The translations under genes and the position numbers were made by a program. The notes under the pieces were generated by a model that had not been told where the DNA came from, did no database searches, and saw nothing but the letters and a program-made list of their open reading frames with translations. Positions 43,684 to 54,196 of a stretch of DNA of 64,000 nt are shown one piece after another. Source of the DNA: Cordilura impudica (lineage: Eukaryota; Arthropoda; Insecta; Diptera; Scathophagidae); assembly GCA_963682025.1 (NCBI GenBank), contig OY821518.1, forward strand, positions 36,355,059-36,419,058, in the 5' to 3' direction. How positions within the stretch are numbered: position 1 is the stretch's first letter; each line of letters begins with the position of its first letter.

Positions 43684-46170
43684 TTTTTGATGTGTAAACA
43701 TCTATACGCGCAGAGGGGTAAATTTCTATTTCACAATACAATCACAAAAATAGCGTAACTTATATCGGTGTGAGCTGAAGGACATAACGCTGTGTGACTT
43801 ATGATTGTATTGGTGAAAAAATATTTTCAAGAGAAACTGTTCATGGGCAATTACCCAATGCATTCGAAATTGGAATTGTGGTAGGAGAGACAAACCTAAG
43901 TAACTCGTGTTTTTAACACTTTTTTTAATTTTCAAATTAGCTCCATAGACCAAATATTTGATACCATTTTTTCTTTTTAAACATTTTCTTGAACACTACC
44001 TGACCAACTATTTGTCAAATAGTGTACACATTATTTATTTTACTAGCCGACTGCATTTTGTGGAATTTTTGATGTGTATTTTTATAAATACTTTATTCCT
44101 CAATAAACTATAATCAAGTTTTTATTCACAAACCACAACGATTTGTAGAATTCCACCAAAATATTTCTGTATTTTCTTAAGTTTTATTTGAGTTCTAAAG
44201 AAATCTTTTTTTCTGTTTTTATTACGTACGAATGACGATGTAATAATAGAATGCAAGTAAAGATAATGCAAAAGCAGTGTTAACTGACATGGTTGTCTCT
44301 GTTCGTACTTTTTTCAATATAGTTAGTTGGCAACGCCTCAGACCATATAAACAATTATATGTTAACAACTTTCATTAATAAACATTTTTAGTAATTATTA
44401 CTATTAAGCATTAAACTGATTCTTACTAAGCATTAAATTGATATAAATTTGGAATATTTTCCAATAACTAGGATATAATATAAATAAATTTTGTTTGTTG
44501 AAATTTTAATTAAATTTAATTAGTTAATAATAGCTTTAAGTTCCATTGTACATCATAAATCAATTTAACACATGACGACATCTTAATATAAAATGCAATA
44601 TATAATACAGTCATCCAAGTAAGGAAAAGCGTAGGAAAATCGTATCATAAAAAAATACACTCAAACCTGTTTTTGTGCGAGGGTTAGGGACCGCATTAAA
44701 AAAACTCATACAAAAAAATCGTAAAAAAATCATTTGAATTTCAGAAAACATAAATAGAATTTCAGAAAACATCAATATAATTTAAGAAAACATCAATTGA
44801 ATTTCAGAAAACATCAATAGAATTTCAGAAAACATTAATACAATTTCAGAAAACATCATTCTGGTTTCAGAAAACATCATTTGAATTTCAGAAAACGTAA
44901 ATAGAATTTCAGAAAACATCAATATATTTTCAGAAAACATCATTCGAGTTTCAGAAAACATCAATTGAATTTCAGAAAACATCAATTGTATTTCAGAAAA
45001 CATCAATTGTATTTCAGAAAACATCATTTGAATTTCAGAAAACATAAATAGAATTTCAGAAAGCATCAATAGAATTTCAGAAAACATCAATTGTATTTCA
45101 GAAAACATCAATTGTATTTCAGAAAACATCATTTGAATTTCAGAAAACATAAATAGAATTTCAGAAAACATCAATTGAATTTCAGAAAACATCAATTGTA
45201 TTTCAGAAAACATCAATTGTATTTCAGAAAACATCATTTGAATTTCAGAAAACATAAATAGAATTTCAGAAACCATCAATATAATTTCAGAAAACATCAT
45301 TTGAATTTCAGAAAACATAAATAGAATTTCAGAAAACATCAATATAATTTCAGAAAGCATCATCTGAATTTCAGAAAGCATCAATAGAATTTCAGAAAAT
45401 ATCAATATAATTTCAGAAAACATCATTCGAGTTTCAGAAAACATCATTTGAATTTCAGAAAACATAAATAGAATTTCAGAAAACATCAATATAATTTCAG
45501 AAAACATCATTCGAGTTTCAGAAAACTTCAATTGAATTTAAGAAAACATCAATAGAATTTCAGAAAACATCAATTGTATTTCAGAAAACATCAATTGTAT
45601 TTCAGAAAACATCATTTGAATTTCAGAAAACATAAATAGAATTTCAGAAAACATCAATAGAATTTCAGAAAACATCAATTGTATTTCAGAAAACATCAAT
45701 TGTATTTCAGAAAACATCAATTGAATTTCAGAAAACATAAAAAGAATTTCAGAAAACATCAATATAATTTCAGAAAACATTCGAGTTTCAGAAAACATTA
45801 TTTGAATTTCAGAAAACATAAATAGAATTTCAGAAAACATCAATAAAATTTCAGAAAACATCAATTGTATCTCAGAAAACATCAATTGTATTTCAGAAAA
45901 CATCATTTGAATTTCAGAAAACATAATTAGAATTTCAGAAAACATCAATAGAATTTCAAAAAGCATCATTTGAATTGCTGAAAACATTAACTATATTTCA
46001 GGAAACATCGATTGAATTTCAGAAAACATCAATTGCATTTTAGAAAACATCAATTGAATTTCAGAAAACAGCATAATCGACTTATTTTTTATGCACTGAA
46101 AAATATGATGTTGATGTTTTCTTTAATTATTAGATGTTTACACATCTCCCTTGTGATCGGACTCACATGA
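43684..46170 (-). mobile_element. Y element, expanded copy containing the minisatellite
   Basis: Right-type end GATGTGTAAACATCTATACG (43684) with the 'CGCAGAGGGGTAAATTTC' block. Left-type end TTAGATGTTTACACATCTCC then GTGATCGGACTCACATG (to about 46170). The subterminal inverted repeats CACAATACAATCAC and GTGATTGTATTG..TG seen in the other Y copies are present (43731-43836). Part of the interior (44100-44400) matches 26263-26420. It lies in an A run of the host element's left arm. Confidence 0.65.
44730..46075 (-). repeat. 21-bp minisatellite, ~64 units, open in one frame
   Basis: Unit GAATTTCAGAAAACATCAATA with changes mainly in the last six bases (CAATTG, CATTTG, AATAGA, ATATAA). On the minus strand each unit reads MFSEI followed by two variable residues (QL, QM, LL, LF, IL), because 21 is a multiple of three. 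Open stretches run 45531-44782 (249 codons) and 45987-45538 (149 codons), separated by a TAA-creating change. Unit types recur in blocks (QM, QL, QL, LL, LF), a higher-order pattern. I regard the reading frame as a consequence of the repeat rather than evidence of a protein. Confidence 0.92.
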
Positions 46171-46559
46171 TTTTTTTTTTTTTAAGATGTTACAAAAATT
46201 TCGATCTATAGTTTAATTTTTCCAACAAATTGTTATATAATACGGGATCAGTATTAAATTATCCTTCAAAGAAGCTTTAAAACTTCAACATCAAATAAAA
46301 ACTCGCTACGAAATAACAATTGACCCAGACCACTTTTGTGCCAAAAAAAAAAACTACATCATGAAATTTGGTGGCATTTTTTTCAACTTAGTCTCTATGC
46401 CTGTAAGGACTCAGATATGAAGTATTTTTTTTTTTTACCACCATTTATACCTATTAAGCATTGAGACTGAAAATGGAAAATTTTCAACTCGTATTTATTT
46501 ATTTTTTGTCCAAGTATTAATTCTTTTTAATAATTTATTATTTTAAGCTAATTGGGCCT
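46171..46559. other. Left-arm remnant and core of the long-TIR element
   Basis: 46171-46265 is the inner left arm (complement of 48155-48230). The remainder to 46559 has no recognisable content and is probably the element's own centre. Confidence 0.5.
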
Positions 46560-47357
46560 AACTTCGTAAATGTAAAATAAAACTCAGTTTTATCACATAT
46601 TTCCCCAACGTTTCGTAAGTTTTTTGGTTACTTTTTCAAGGGTCGTCTATTTAAATAAAATAAAATAAAAACACAACATTAACACAGAATAGTTGCACAA
46701 ATATGAACAATAAAAACTTACAATAATAAGAATTTTAAACTTTATCACATTACAACATTATTAATATAAATCACAGCAAACATAAAAACACAAAATTGTA
46801 TAATTACAAACATAAAACACAAATTTGTATATTTATATTTAGCTTAAAATTAATATCACAGAATGTTTCTAAACTATTGCGACTCTGTAACTAGTACTAA
46901 TATTTTGGGTGTCCTCTTTGTGGTTCATGGTTGTATTTATATTCTTTTGAATTCGTAAGCTTTCAATTGTGTACCGCTTTTTCTTCTATTTTTTCTACAT
47001 CCTGTATTTTCGTGTTGTTGAAATTTATTTTGTGTCCAGTTGTAATTACATGTTTTGACAACGCTGTGCTTTCTCTCTCTTTTATGATGTCCATTTGATG
47101 TTCTCCTAATCTCTTTTCTAATGTTCTTTTAGTTGTTCCTATATAAATAAGATCACAGCTGTTGTTTTGATCACCCTCACACTTGACTTCGTATACAATA
47201 TTACTTTTTTGTAGCTTTTCTATTGGAGTTTTTGTTTTTGAAAAAATTGTATTTATTGTTGTGTGTGGTTTGTATGCAAATCTGATGTTTTTTGTCTCCA
47301 TTGCTGTTCTAATACTTTTATTATCTTTCAAGTTTTGAAAAATTTTCTTAAACAAAA
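46560..47357 (-). pseudogene. Penelope-like element, 3' part with GIY-YIG endonuclease
   Basis: The minus-strand frame 47355-46963 contains 'NIVYEVKCEG', then 'CDLIYIGTTKRTLEKRLGEH' and 'STALSKHVITTGHKINF'. This is the GIY-YIG endonuclease of Penelope-like elements: VYEI..., a Cys pair, YIG.T.R.L..R..EH. The catalytic Arg (in KRLGEH) and Tyr are present. The frame ends at 46963; related copies continue about 20 codons ('IETLRIQQ'), so the end is shifted. The 3' region has CCCTTGAAAAAG...TTACGAAACGTTGGGG (about 46605-46650, minus) and ends near TAGGCCCAATTAGCTTAAAA. The RT is absent (5' truncated). Confidence 0.85.
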
Positions 47358-47439
47358 TTTAAAAAAATTGATCTAGCCTATTAACGTCCTGCTAAATGCA
47401 TGTTAGAGATTACTGTGTTAATTTTGGGGGGGAAATCCC

Positions 47440-48075
47440 TGTGGCAGAATGTTTTTGACAAGGATTTTATTTTGCGGATTTCGAGAAAAATGGGATTTTT
47501 GTAAAATATTCTGTAAATATACTATTTCTAAATACGTTGTATCAAAAATTCATCACTTTTCTACTTTTATATGTTATATTTTATCTTAATAGCCTAGGGT
47601 TTAGGAAAAAATGTTATGACCACATTAACCCTTTTGGAATTGGGGGCACATATGACCCCAAGCTAATAAAAAACAATTTATTCAAAAAATTAAAATATTT
47701 TGTAAGTGCCGTTGAATTTTTAGATGCGATGCTTAAAATATAATAACCAAATATGTGGAACTACCGTTTCTTAGGTTTGAGATAAATCCGAGAACGTTAA
47801 CCCATTATTGGCCAATGCCAGCTTTGGACTTTAAGATATTTTTAAATAAAAAATACCGAAAACGAGTTTTTCAATTAAATTCAATTTTCGAATTTAAGAA
47901 AAATAATTCGGTTATTTTTTATTTATTTTAGACTTCAGTGCTCCTGGGATCAAAATAATTCATTGTGATATATCTTTGGTGCAATTATCCGCTTATTGCT
48001 CGCGAATATAAATTAAAACAACTTTTAATCAATTTTGTTATAAAATAATTTTATGTATAAAAACTATCTATATTT
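47440..48075 (-). repeat. W repeat, copy 2
   Basis: Reverse complement of 11340-12015. Contains TTAACCCTTTTGGAATTGGG (47626) and TTAACCCATTATTGGCC (47799), resembling piggyBac-type ends. It lies between the Penelope and the right arm of the long-TIR element. Confidence 0.6.
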
Positions 48076-48413
48076 TTTTAAAATAAAATAAGAAGATCTA
48101 CAAATAACCCAAGGTAACAAAAGACAATTTATTTTAAAGAATATAAGAATATATAATTTAATACTGATCCCGCATTATATAACGATTTGTCGGAAAAATT
48201 AAACTTTTGAACGAAATTTTCGTAAAATCTAAAAGAATGTCATATTTTCACTATATAAAACACACTTGTAATTTTTAACCGAGTTGTTTTTTGATTGGCC
48301 CAAAACTTTGTATTTCTCAATTTTTTTGCTATTCGCATATTTCTAGGGGGTGCAACCGAGAGTTTGAAAAATTTTTTTTTCTCCATATGATGAACGGTCA
48401 CCCTAGTGCGCAC

Positions 48414-49345
48414 GTAAATTACTCTGATTGGGGAGTGCCACGCCCGATGGTGCGATCCCGTCCATTTTTTGTTAGACAGAAAAACTTATAGCCCATAGTT
48501 CCTTTCAGATACACAGTAAGTCTCTATAAAAATTTCGGGATCAGTCCAACGTTTTAGCCTCTTTCGCTTTTATAGATATAAAAGTCTTTCTGGTTCCGGT
48601 CCTCGTTGCTGGCTCTAAGAACACATCTGGCTTTTATATTTCTTCAAAATTTTAATACACAATGTCAGACAAAAGAAACCACGAACTCCCCGGAAAAATT
48701 AGCAGACATCAATGGGTTCAGTGCCACTTCCCTCCGCCCACAGACCAAAAATCAAATATCAGACTACACAGTGTCACCCGCCAGGCTATTCTGAATATTC
48801 CCTGAAAATTTTATCAAGAACGGTTGAACCATTTTGAAGTGTTCATATGGAACATACACACATACGTACATCCATAAATTTAGTTTTCTTCCAAATTTAT
48901 TTTGACACTATAGTCGTGGATCCCTGAATTCCACTTATAACTATGGTTTTAGCTTGTTCATTGTTTCAGGTATATAAACGTTTTAAAACTTTTATCCAAA
49001 AGACAGTAAACTTGACAAAGAATAATGAAAGCATAACAAGAAAAGCTGAATCGGGAAAGAATTATCGTACGCAAGATTCAAAAGATCGCCGAAACTGAGG
49101 AACGCAACGCAAAATCTTTTAGAGAGTTGATAAAAAAATATCAAAATCATAAAAATATAGACAAAAAAAAATATCTGGGTAATGGGAGTAAAAAAAACTG
49201 ATACCAGCAACAACTGAGAGACAAAAAAATACTATTAAATTCAGACTACGTCTTCTTTCTTGAAATCACAGCTCTGCAACTACTGAGTACAAATGTGAGA
49301 TGGACAATGAATCCAATGCAATGCATAACAAGAACAGTATTACTA
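48414..49345. other. H1 array remnant, then unrecognised DNA
   Basis: 48414-48560 continues the interrupted H1 array (GGGGAGTGCCACGCCC, GTCCATTTTTTGT). From about 48560 to 49345 nothing is recognisable; an open frame at 48606-48794 has no domain. Confidence 0.5.
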
Positions 49346-50890
49346 AGGTAAGATTAGGTTAGATGGGTTGTCCCCCCTAAAGCGAGCATGCTCGAGGGCC
49401 ATGTGGCCCATTGAAAACGCTTATAAAGTGTCAGAAGCTAGAGATAGTAAAAGAGATTATAAAAGTTCAGTTAGATATGGAGAGAAAACGAAAAATGTGA
49501 AACAGCTCTTTCGTCCGCTATCCGTCCCTCCTGAGTCAACCAGATTCACTCAAGAAGTCCGCAAGGTCGCCGAGTGGAACATCTACGATATAGCCCAGGT
49601 TATCGAAGATTCTAGATATCCAAGGCTGAACTCCTTCAGTCTTGGACATTCATACAGTATTCACACTGACTCCTCCTCGTCCTTATCTATACAGCTCTTA
49701 CAGAAGTCAGCTCTTGGGACGCCTATGCGTTCGGTCATCCGCCCTATTACACAGCCTCCAGTGAGTACTCCTATAAGTAGGCTGATTGTAAATTTACCCA
49801 AACCAAGGAGTGATTTCGTTCTTCGTGGATTAGGCAAGGGCTTTAGGATCTGGGATATTCTTCAAGAGGTCAGCTGTGTCCACCGTGTCCTTACTTCAAG
49901 ATTAGCTGTCTCTTCAATTAGAGTCAACAGCTCGGATAGAAGGATATATCGTGTCGCTCAAAGAATCTGAGGCCTTCCCCGCACACTCATCAGCCACACT
50001 CATCAGCACACCCTTCACCCCACCTTATCCTGTAACCCATATTAGTCTCACGTTGTGTTGCCGGATGTGATCGAGGAATTTAATATATTCCCTCACACAC
50101 TTCGATCTAACGGTCCTCCTTTTCAGAGTTTTGAGAGCAGCAAGACTGTCAACGAAAATATAAATGGTTGTTAGATCCATATACCGCTCCAGAATTATCT
50201 ACGTAGCTGTGTGAATCACGGCCTGAAAAATGCTACTTTTGTCAGGGATTCTCCGGGATACCTGAATGTCAAGGTAATACTCTTTTGTGTAAGGAGCAAT
50301 CAAGATAATTCACAATCACTGAATACCGTTAAAAAAAAGTAAAAAAAAATATACTAATTTATATTTTAAGGAACCTTAAGTCGATACATCTAGGTCAGAA
50401 AGGGCTACGACAGAGTTTTCGGCCCAGTCTTTCCTGGTCGTTAATAGGATCATAAAATTACCCACAAATTTTATTACCGGTGACATATAATCGATTCTTT
50501 CCAGCTTATATGACTCCCTTGACGGAGAGCCACTTTTGCTGTTGTGCTCTTGATGAAAATATCAATAGGCATGATGTTCAGCATTACCTCCAGTCTCGCC
50601 TGTGGTGTCGATTTAATGGCTCCGCTGGTGAACAAAAAGGCCAATCTCAGTACCTTCACGAGTCTCGAAAGTCCGTAGATGTAACTCCTGTTTGTGTAAT
50701 TCACATCGTCACCACATTCTTCGCTTCCCCCTCACCTACCTTGGAGTTTATCACCTTGCTCTTCAGCACGTTAGCGGTCCACATGATTATTTGTGGATCC
50801 GAGCCCGTATTATCTAAGGGTTATAGGATCGTTGATATTTTGGCATTAATGAACGTCCTTTTCCACATCAAAAAAAAAAAATGCTAGAAC
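49346..50890 (-). pseudogene. LINE C-terminal region: post-RT domain, RNase H and zinc-binding end
   Basis: On the minus strand, in order: 'NVLKSKVINSKVG' (about 50800); 'RLAFLFTSGAIKSTPQARLE' then 'IMPIDIFIKSTTAKVALR' (50700-50500), matching Q...L...G..RSTP...LE..L...P; RNase H 'TIYIFVDSLAALKTLKRRTV', 'LIWVTG' and 'GVLMSVADECAGKAS' (50180-49980), matching DS.AAL and the ...AD.LA/CA..G block; then 'FTISLLIGVLTGGCVIGRM', 'CKSCIDKDEEESV' and 'YECPRLKEFSLGYL' (49800-49600). Frameshifts and stops break it. The TAACCTAATC tail near 49346 fits fly LINE 3' ends. Jockey/LOA-like; dead. Confidence 0.8.
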
Positions 50891-51205
50891 ATATTCCTTA
50901 TAGTGAAGGGCATCCTCAATAGTCATAAATAAGAGTACTTGTCTATAGCCGTATCCACCAATCTACCCTTGAGGAAAGTATTTTTTACTTTGAGTCTTCT
51001 GAAGATAAAGCGTGGTTTCATTAAACCAGTTTTTCCACGGCGGAATATGTTGTCCTGAATGCAAATGTTTATAATGAAAAGTGTATTCCAGAACTTGAAA
51101 AATTTATAAAAAGGCCATGCAAAATTGGGAGATCCATGGCTGAAGTACAAAAAAAAAAAAAAATTTGGAAGGCAAACCGTTATGCGGTCAATAATTGTTT
51201 ATATC
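50891..51205. other. Unrecognised spacer
   Basis: No coding or repeat signature seen, apart from an A run at 51149-51162. Confidence 0.4.
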
Positions 51206-51425
51206 TGAGAAGGTGATCATTCACCTTCTAACAACTGCGTGTCTGCTTCTCTTTATACCAACACTTTGATTATCATCATTGATTTACAGATTCACATACA
51301 CACTTCACGTACTTTGGTTTGACTAAGCGATCTACACAATATTTTCGTACCTCTTTACTTCTGGTGATATCCGTCTTTTTATAGACATTACATAAAATAA
51401 AATGTTTGTTATAAAAGAAATAAAA
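51206..51425 (+). repeat. 5' LTR (approximate right edge)
   Basis: Starts TGAGAAGGTGATCATTCACC; the first 22 bases after TG fold into a hairpin (AGAAGGTGA/TCACCTTCT). It matches 56249 onward as far as 'TATAGACATTACAT.AAATAA'. The 3' edge is not resolved; I see no clear CA end or primer-binding site. Confidence 0.75.
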
Positions 51426-51505
51426 ATTTGAAAAAAAAAATCAAAAGAAAAATCAAAATTAAGCAAACGAATTTTGCATTAATTCAAAATTTTTCTCTCT
51501 CCAAA

Positions 51506-52250
51506 ATGGCGGATATTTCCAAAATTTTTGAGACCTCCGAAGCCATTAGTAATTGAACATGATAAAAACATGGCCAAGGAATGGAAAATATGGAAACAGC
51601 AATACGAATATTTCGAAGTGGCAACTGGGTTAAGTGCAAAACCTGAAAATGTACAATTTGCAACGTTTATGTCAGCTATTAGGTGTTCCACAATACAAAT
51701 ATACAATTCATTGCCGGCAACATCTAAAGAAACGCTGGCCCATGTTAAAGAAAAAATTTGGAAAATATTTCACACCTAAGTTAAACATTACATCTGAAAG
51801 GTATAAATTTCATAAAATCGTTCAGGATGAGGGTGAAACTGGGGACGAGTATATAACACGGCTAAGACTGCAAGCCCAAACCTGTGAATTTCAACCACTT
51901 ACGAATAGCCTTTTGCGACATCAATTAATTTTGGCATAAAAAGTGATACTATTCGTGTCAAATTATTGCCGGAAGACATAACCTTACATAAGGTTATGCC
52001 AAGCAAGAGAATTGGCACAAAAGCAAACTGCGGAAACAAACAACGAAAATGAGAAAAGTATAATAAATGTAAATATATATATGAAACAAACAAAACATTC
52101 GAAAGAGCCACATTAGACTGTCGTAATTGTGAAAAAAATCACGCAATATGCAGTTGTTCAGCATTTCGTCACAAATGCAAAAAGTGCAATCAGAAAAATT
52201 ACTACGAAAGTATGTGTAAAAGGAACGACAAAAAGTTTTATAAAAACAGA
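51506..52250 (+). pseudogene. Gag relic of the gypsy-type element
   Basis: ATG at 51506 opens 'MADISKIFE'; a +1 shift leads to 'WKIWKQQYEYFEVATGLSAK' (51580 on) and 'TIQIYNSLPATSKETL'. After another shift come 'ERYKFHKIVQDEGETGDEYI' and 'RLRLQAQTCEFQPL'. The tail at 52110-52230 reads 'CRNCEKNHAICSCSAF' and 'HKCKKCNQKNYYESMC', a zinc-knuckle-like C..C...C set in which the usual His appears as Tyr. Stops near 51940 and 51990. Confidence 0.75.
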
Positions 52251-52329
52251 GATGTTGTATGTTCTGAAGAATTGAGTGAAGACAGTGATCCCGAACTGTA
52301 TATGGGTTGTGTTTCACAATATTCTGATG

Positions 52330-52470
52330 AAAAAAGAAGATAAATTTACAGAAATTTTAAAGATTGGCGATGAAGAATATAATATTAAACTTGATACTGG
52401 TGCTGGTGTAACGTTTTACCAAAAAAAAAAAATTGTTGATAAATTTAATTCTTTTAAAGTTCACCCAAAC
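52330..52470 (+). pseudogene. Aspartic protease relic
   Basis: 'EEYNIKLDTGAGVTFYQKKK' contains the retroviral-type active-site triad DTGA. The domain is cut by the Penelope insertion soon after 52470 and resumes around 53090 ('LKVIGQISLSCKIAEKPCNI' then 'KEKVKPILGGDTCE'). Confidence 0.75.
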
Positions 52471-52481
52471 ATACAACCTAA

Positions 52482-53040
52482 AAGAAATTTAGAAACCAGA
52501 ATTAACGAACACAAAACAGAAATTTTAAAACAAAAAGAATCCACGGCACTAGCTCAACACATCATGAACACTTCTCACAAACCAAATTTTGACAATGTAA
52601 AAGTGTTAGACATTGAAAGTACTGAGAGAAAACGATATACAATAGAGACCCTTCGTATTCAGCAACAAATACACAAAACAATGAACCACAAAGAAGACAC
52701 AGATAATATAAACGCCAGCTACAGCGTTGCATTACGATACAAATAATTTAAACTGTGATATTAAACTAAACCGTGTTGTATTAAAGGCACAAATTTTTGC
52801 TTTATGTTTTTGTTAGTTCAAAATTAATTAAAATTTATTTAAATGTGATATAATCCCAGATTATTGTAAGTTTTATTTGTTTTTGTATTGAATTTGTATT
52901 AATGTTATGCATTATTTATTAAATACACGAATTCCCTTGAAAAAGTCGACAAAAAATCGACGAAACGTCGGGAAAAATATGTAATTAATTTGTTTTATTT
53001 ACATCAACAACAATAGGCCCAAATAGCTTAATAAAGGAAA
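52482..53040 (+). mobile_element. Penelope-like fragment inserted in the gypsy protease
   Basis: Coding part 'NLETRINEHKTEILKQKEST', 'ALAQHIMNTSHKPNFDNVKV' and 'ERKRYTIETLRIQQQIHKTM' corresponds to the C-terminal half of the GIY-YIG domain and beyond, to a stop at 52746. The 3' region has CCCTTGAAAAAGTCGAC...TCGACGAAACGTCGGG (52933-52972) and ends AATAGGCCCAAATAGCTTAA, the same end as the Penelope at 46560. Both borders show CATACAACCT (about 52470 and 53050), a probable target duplication. Confidence 0.82.
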
Positions 53041-53279
53041 CTTTAAACCACATACAACCTTGTAATTTAAAACGGTTGGTGTCATTGGTAACCATAAATT
53101 GAAAGTAATCGGTCAAATATCGTTAAGTTGCAAAATAGCAGAAAAGCCATGCAACATCAATTTTAAAATTGTAAAAGAAAAAGTTAAACCAATACTTGGG
53201 GGAGACACCTGTGAAAATAGTGCAGCAAATAAAAGTGTTGGGTCTCTATTGATGATCTTGGATGTTTTAAAGACTTTGT

Positions 53280-54195
53280 ATACGATATTGATCTAATTGA
53301 AATCCTAAATTTGAAATATGTCCAGCCAGATGCGTTGCTTTTAAAATTAGAGATGATGTGAAAAAGGAGATTGATAAAATGGTAAAAATGGACATCATTG
53401 AACCAACTAATGAACCAACTCTGGCTGTTTCGCCAATGGTTGTAGTGCGCAAAAACAACAAGATAAGAACCTGTATGGATCCTACAAGTGTTAATAAAAA
53501 TATAAGGCGTCGCCACTTTCCAATAAATACACTGGAAGAGATTTCAGCACAACTTAGAGGTGCAAAATTTTTTACAATTCTAGATTGCAAGAGAGGATTC
53601 TGGCAAATCCTAGTCTCTGATCGATCTGAAAAAATACATACTTTTTCTACCTTTTGGTATATCATCTGCACCAGAAGTGTTTCAAAGTGTAATGCAATAG
53701 CTGTTTTCCAATTAACCACACGTTAAAGTGGCTATTGATGATAGTTTAATACATTCAAATACCATAGAAGATTTACGTGTTATATATAGCATTATAGAGA
53801 AAAGTGGTACGAAACTTAATAAAGAAAAATTCGAGTTTGAACGCAAAAAATTTATAGGACATATAATAATCGACAGTGGAATGTGTCCAGATCCAGAAAA
53901 AATCGATACAGTCAATAGGCTCCAACTACCCAGAAATCGGAAAGAACTACAAAGAGTTCTTGGTAAATTAACATATCTCATGCAAATTCATCAGAGATTT
54001 TTCTCATATCACAGCACCGTTGAGAGCTTTACCTGAAACATCAAATTCTTTACAGTGGGACTCAATTCAACAAAAATCCTTTGATATGTTAAAACAAATT
54101 GTTAGCAAACCACCAGTTCTCAGACTCTACGACGTCAATAAAGTTGTTAAGATTCCAGTTGATGCCAGTTCATAATCAATGGCAGCAGTGTTACT
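53280..54195 (+). pseudogene. Reverse transcriptase relic of the gypsy-type element
   Basis: Blocks in order: 'EIDKMVKMDIIEPTNEPTLA', 'SPMVVVRKNNKIRTCMDPTS', 'NKNIRRRHFPINTLEEISAQ', 'AKFFTILDCKRGFWQILVSD' (first Asp of the active site), then with frameshifts 'FGISSAPEVFQS' and 'VAIDDSLIHSNTIEDL' where the family has a YxDD motif (here AIDD). 'FIGHIIIDSGMCPDPEKIDT' and 'LQRVLGKLTYL' follow, then 'LRALPETSNSLQWDSIQQKS'. At least four frameshifts or stops; inactive. Confidence 0.85.
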
Positions 54196-54196
54196 A

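Larger units (their letters stand above)
43511..48405. mobile_element. Long-TIR element (hAT-like, 8-bp duplication), inflated by nested insertions
   Basis: Left end TAGGGTGGCCCTTAATAAAA; right end (inward) TAGGGTGACCGTTCATCATA. Similarity continues for ~170 bp (CCCCTAGAAATATGCGA, GAGAAATACAAAGTT, GGGCCAATCAAAAAACA). Past an insertion in the left arm it resumes at 46171-46265 versus 48155-48230, making arms of roughly 260 bp. Flanked by GTGCGCAC at 43503-43510 and 48406-48413, an exact 8-bp duplication. TAGGG ends with an 8-bp duplication suggest hAT; no transposase remains. Inside lie Y, a minisatellite, a Penelope and W. Confidence 0.88.

Noticed and set aside
44730..46075. Direct repeats of constant length, CRISPR-like at first glance
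   Set aside because: Units are contiguous without unique spacers; this is a minisatellite in a eukaryotic TE landscape.
49368..49970. 200-codon plus-strand ORF, one of the longer open frames
   Set aside because: It lies antisense to recognisable LINE coding sequence (RNase H end and CxxC region) on the minus strand; no domain in the plus frame.
50480..50887. 135-codon plus-strand ORF
   Set aside because: Antisense to the LINE post-RT region ('GAIKSTP...' on the minus strand).
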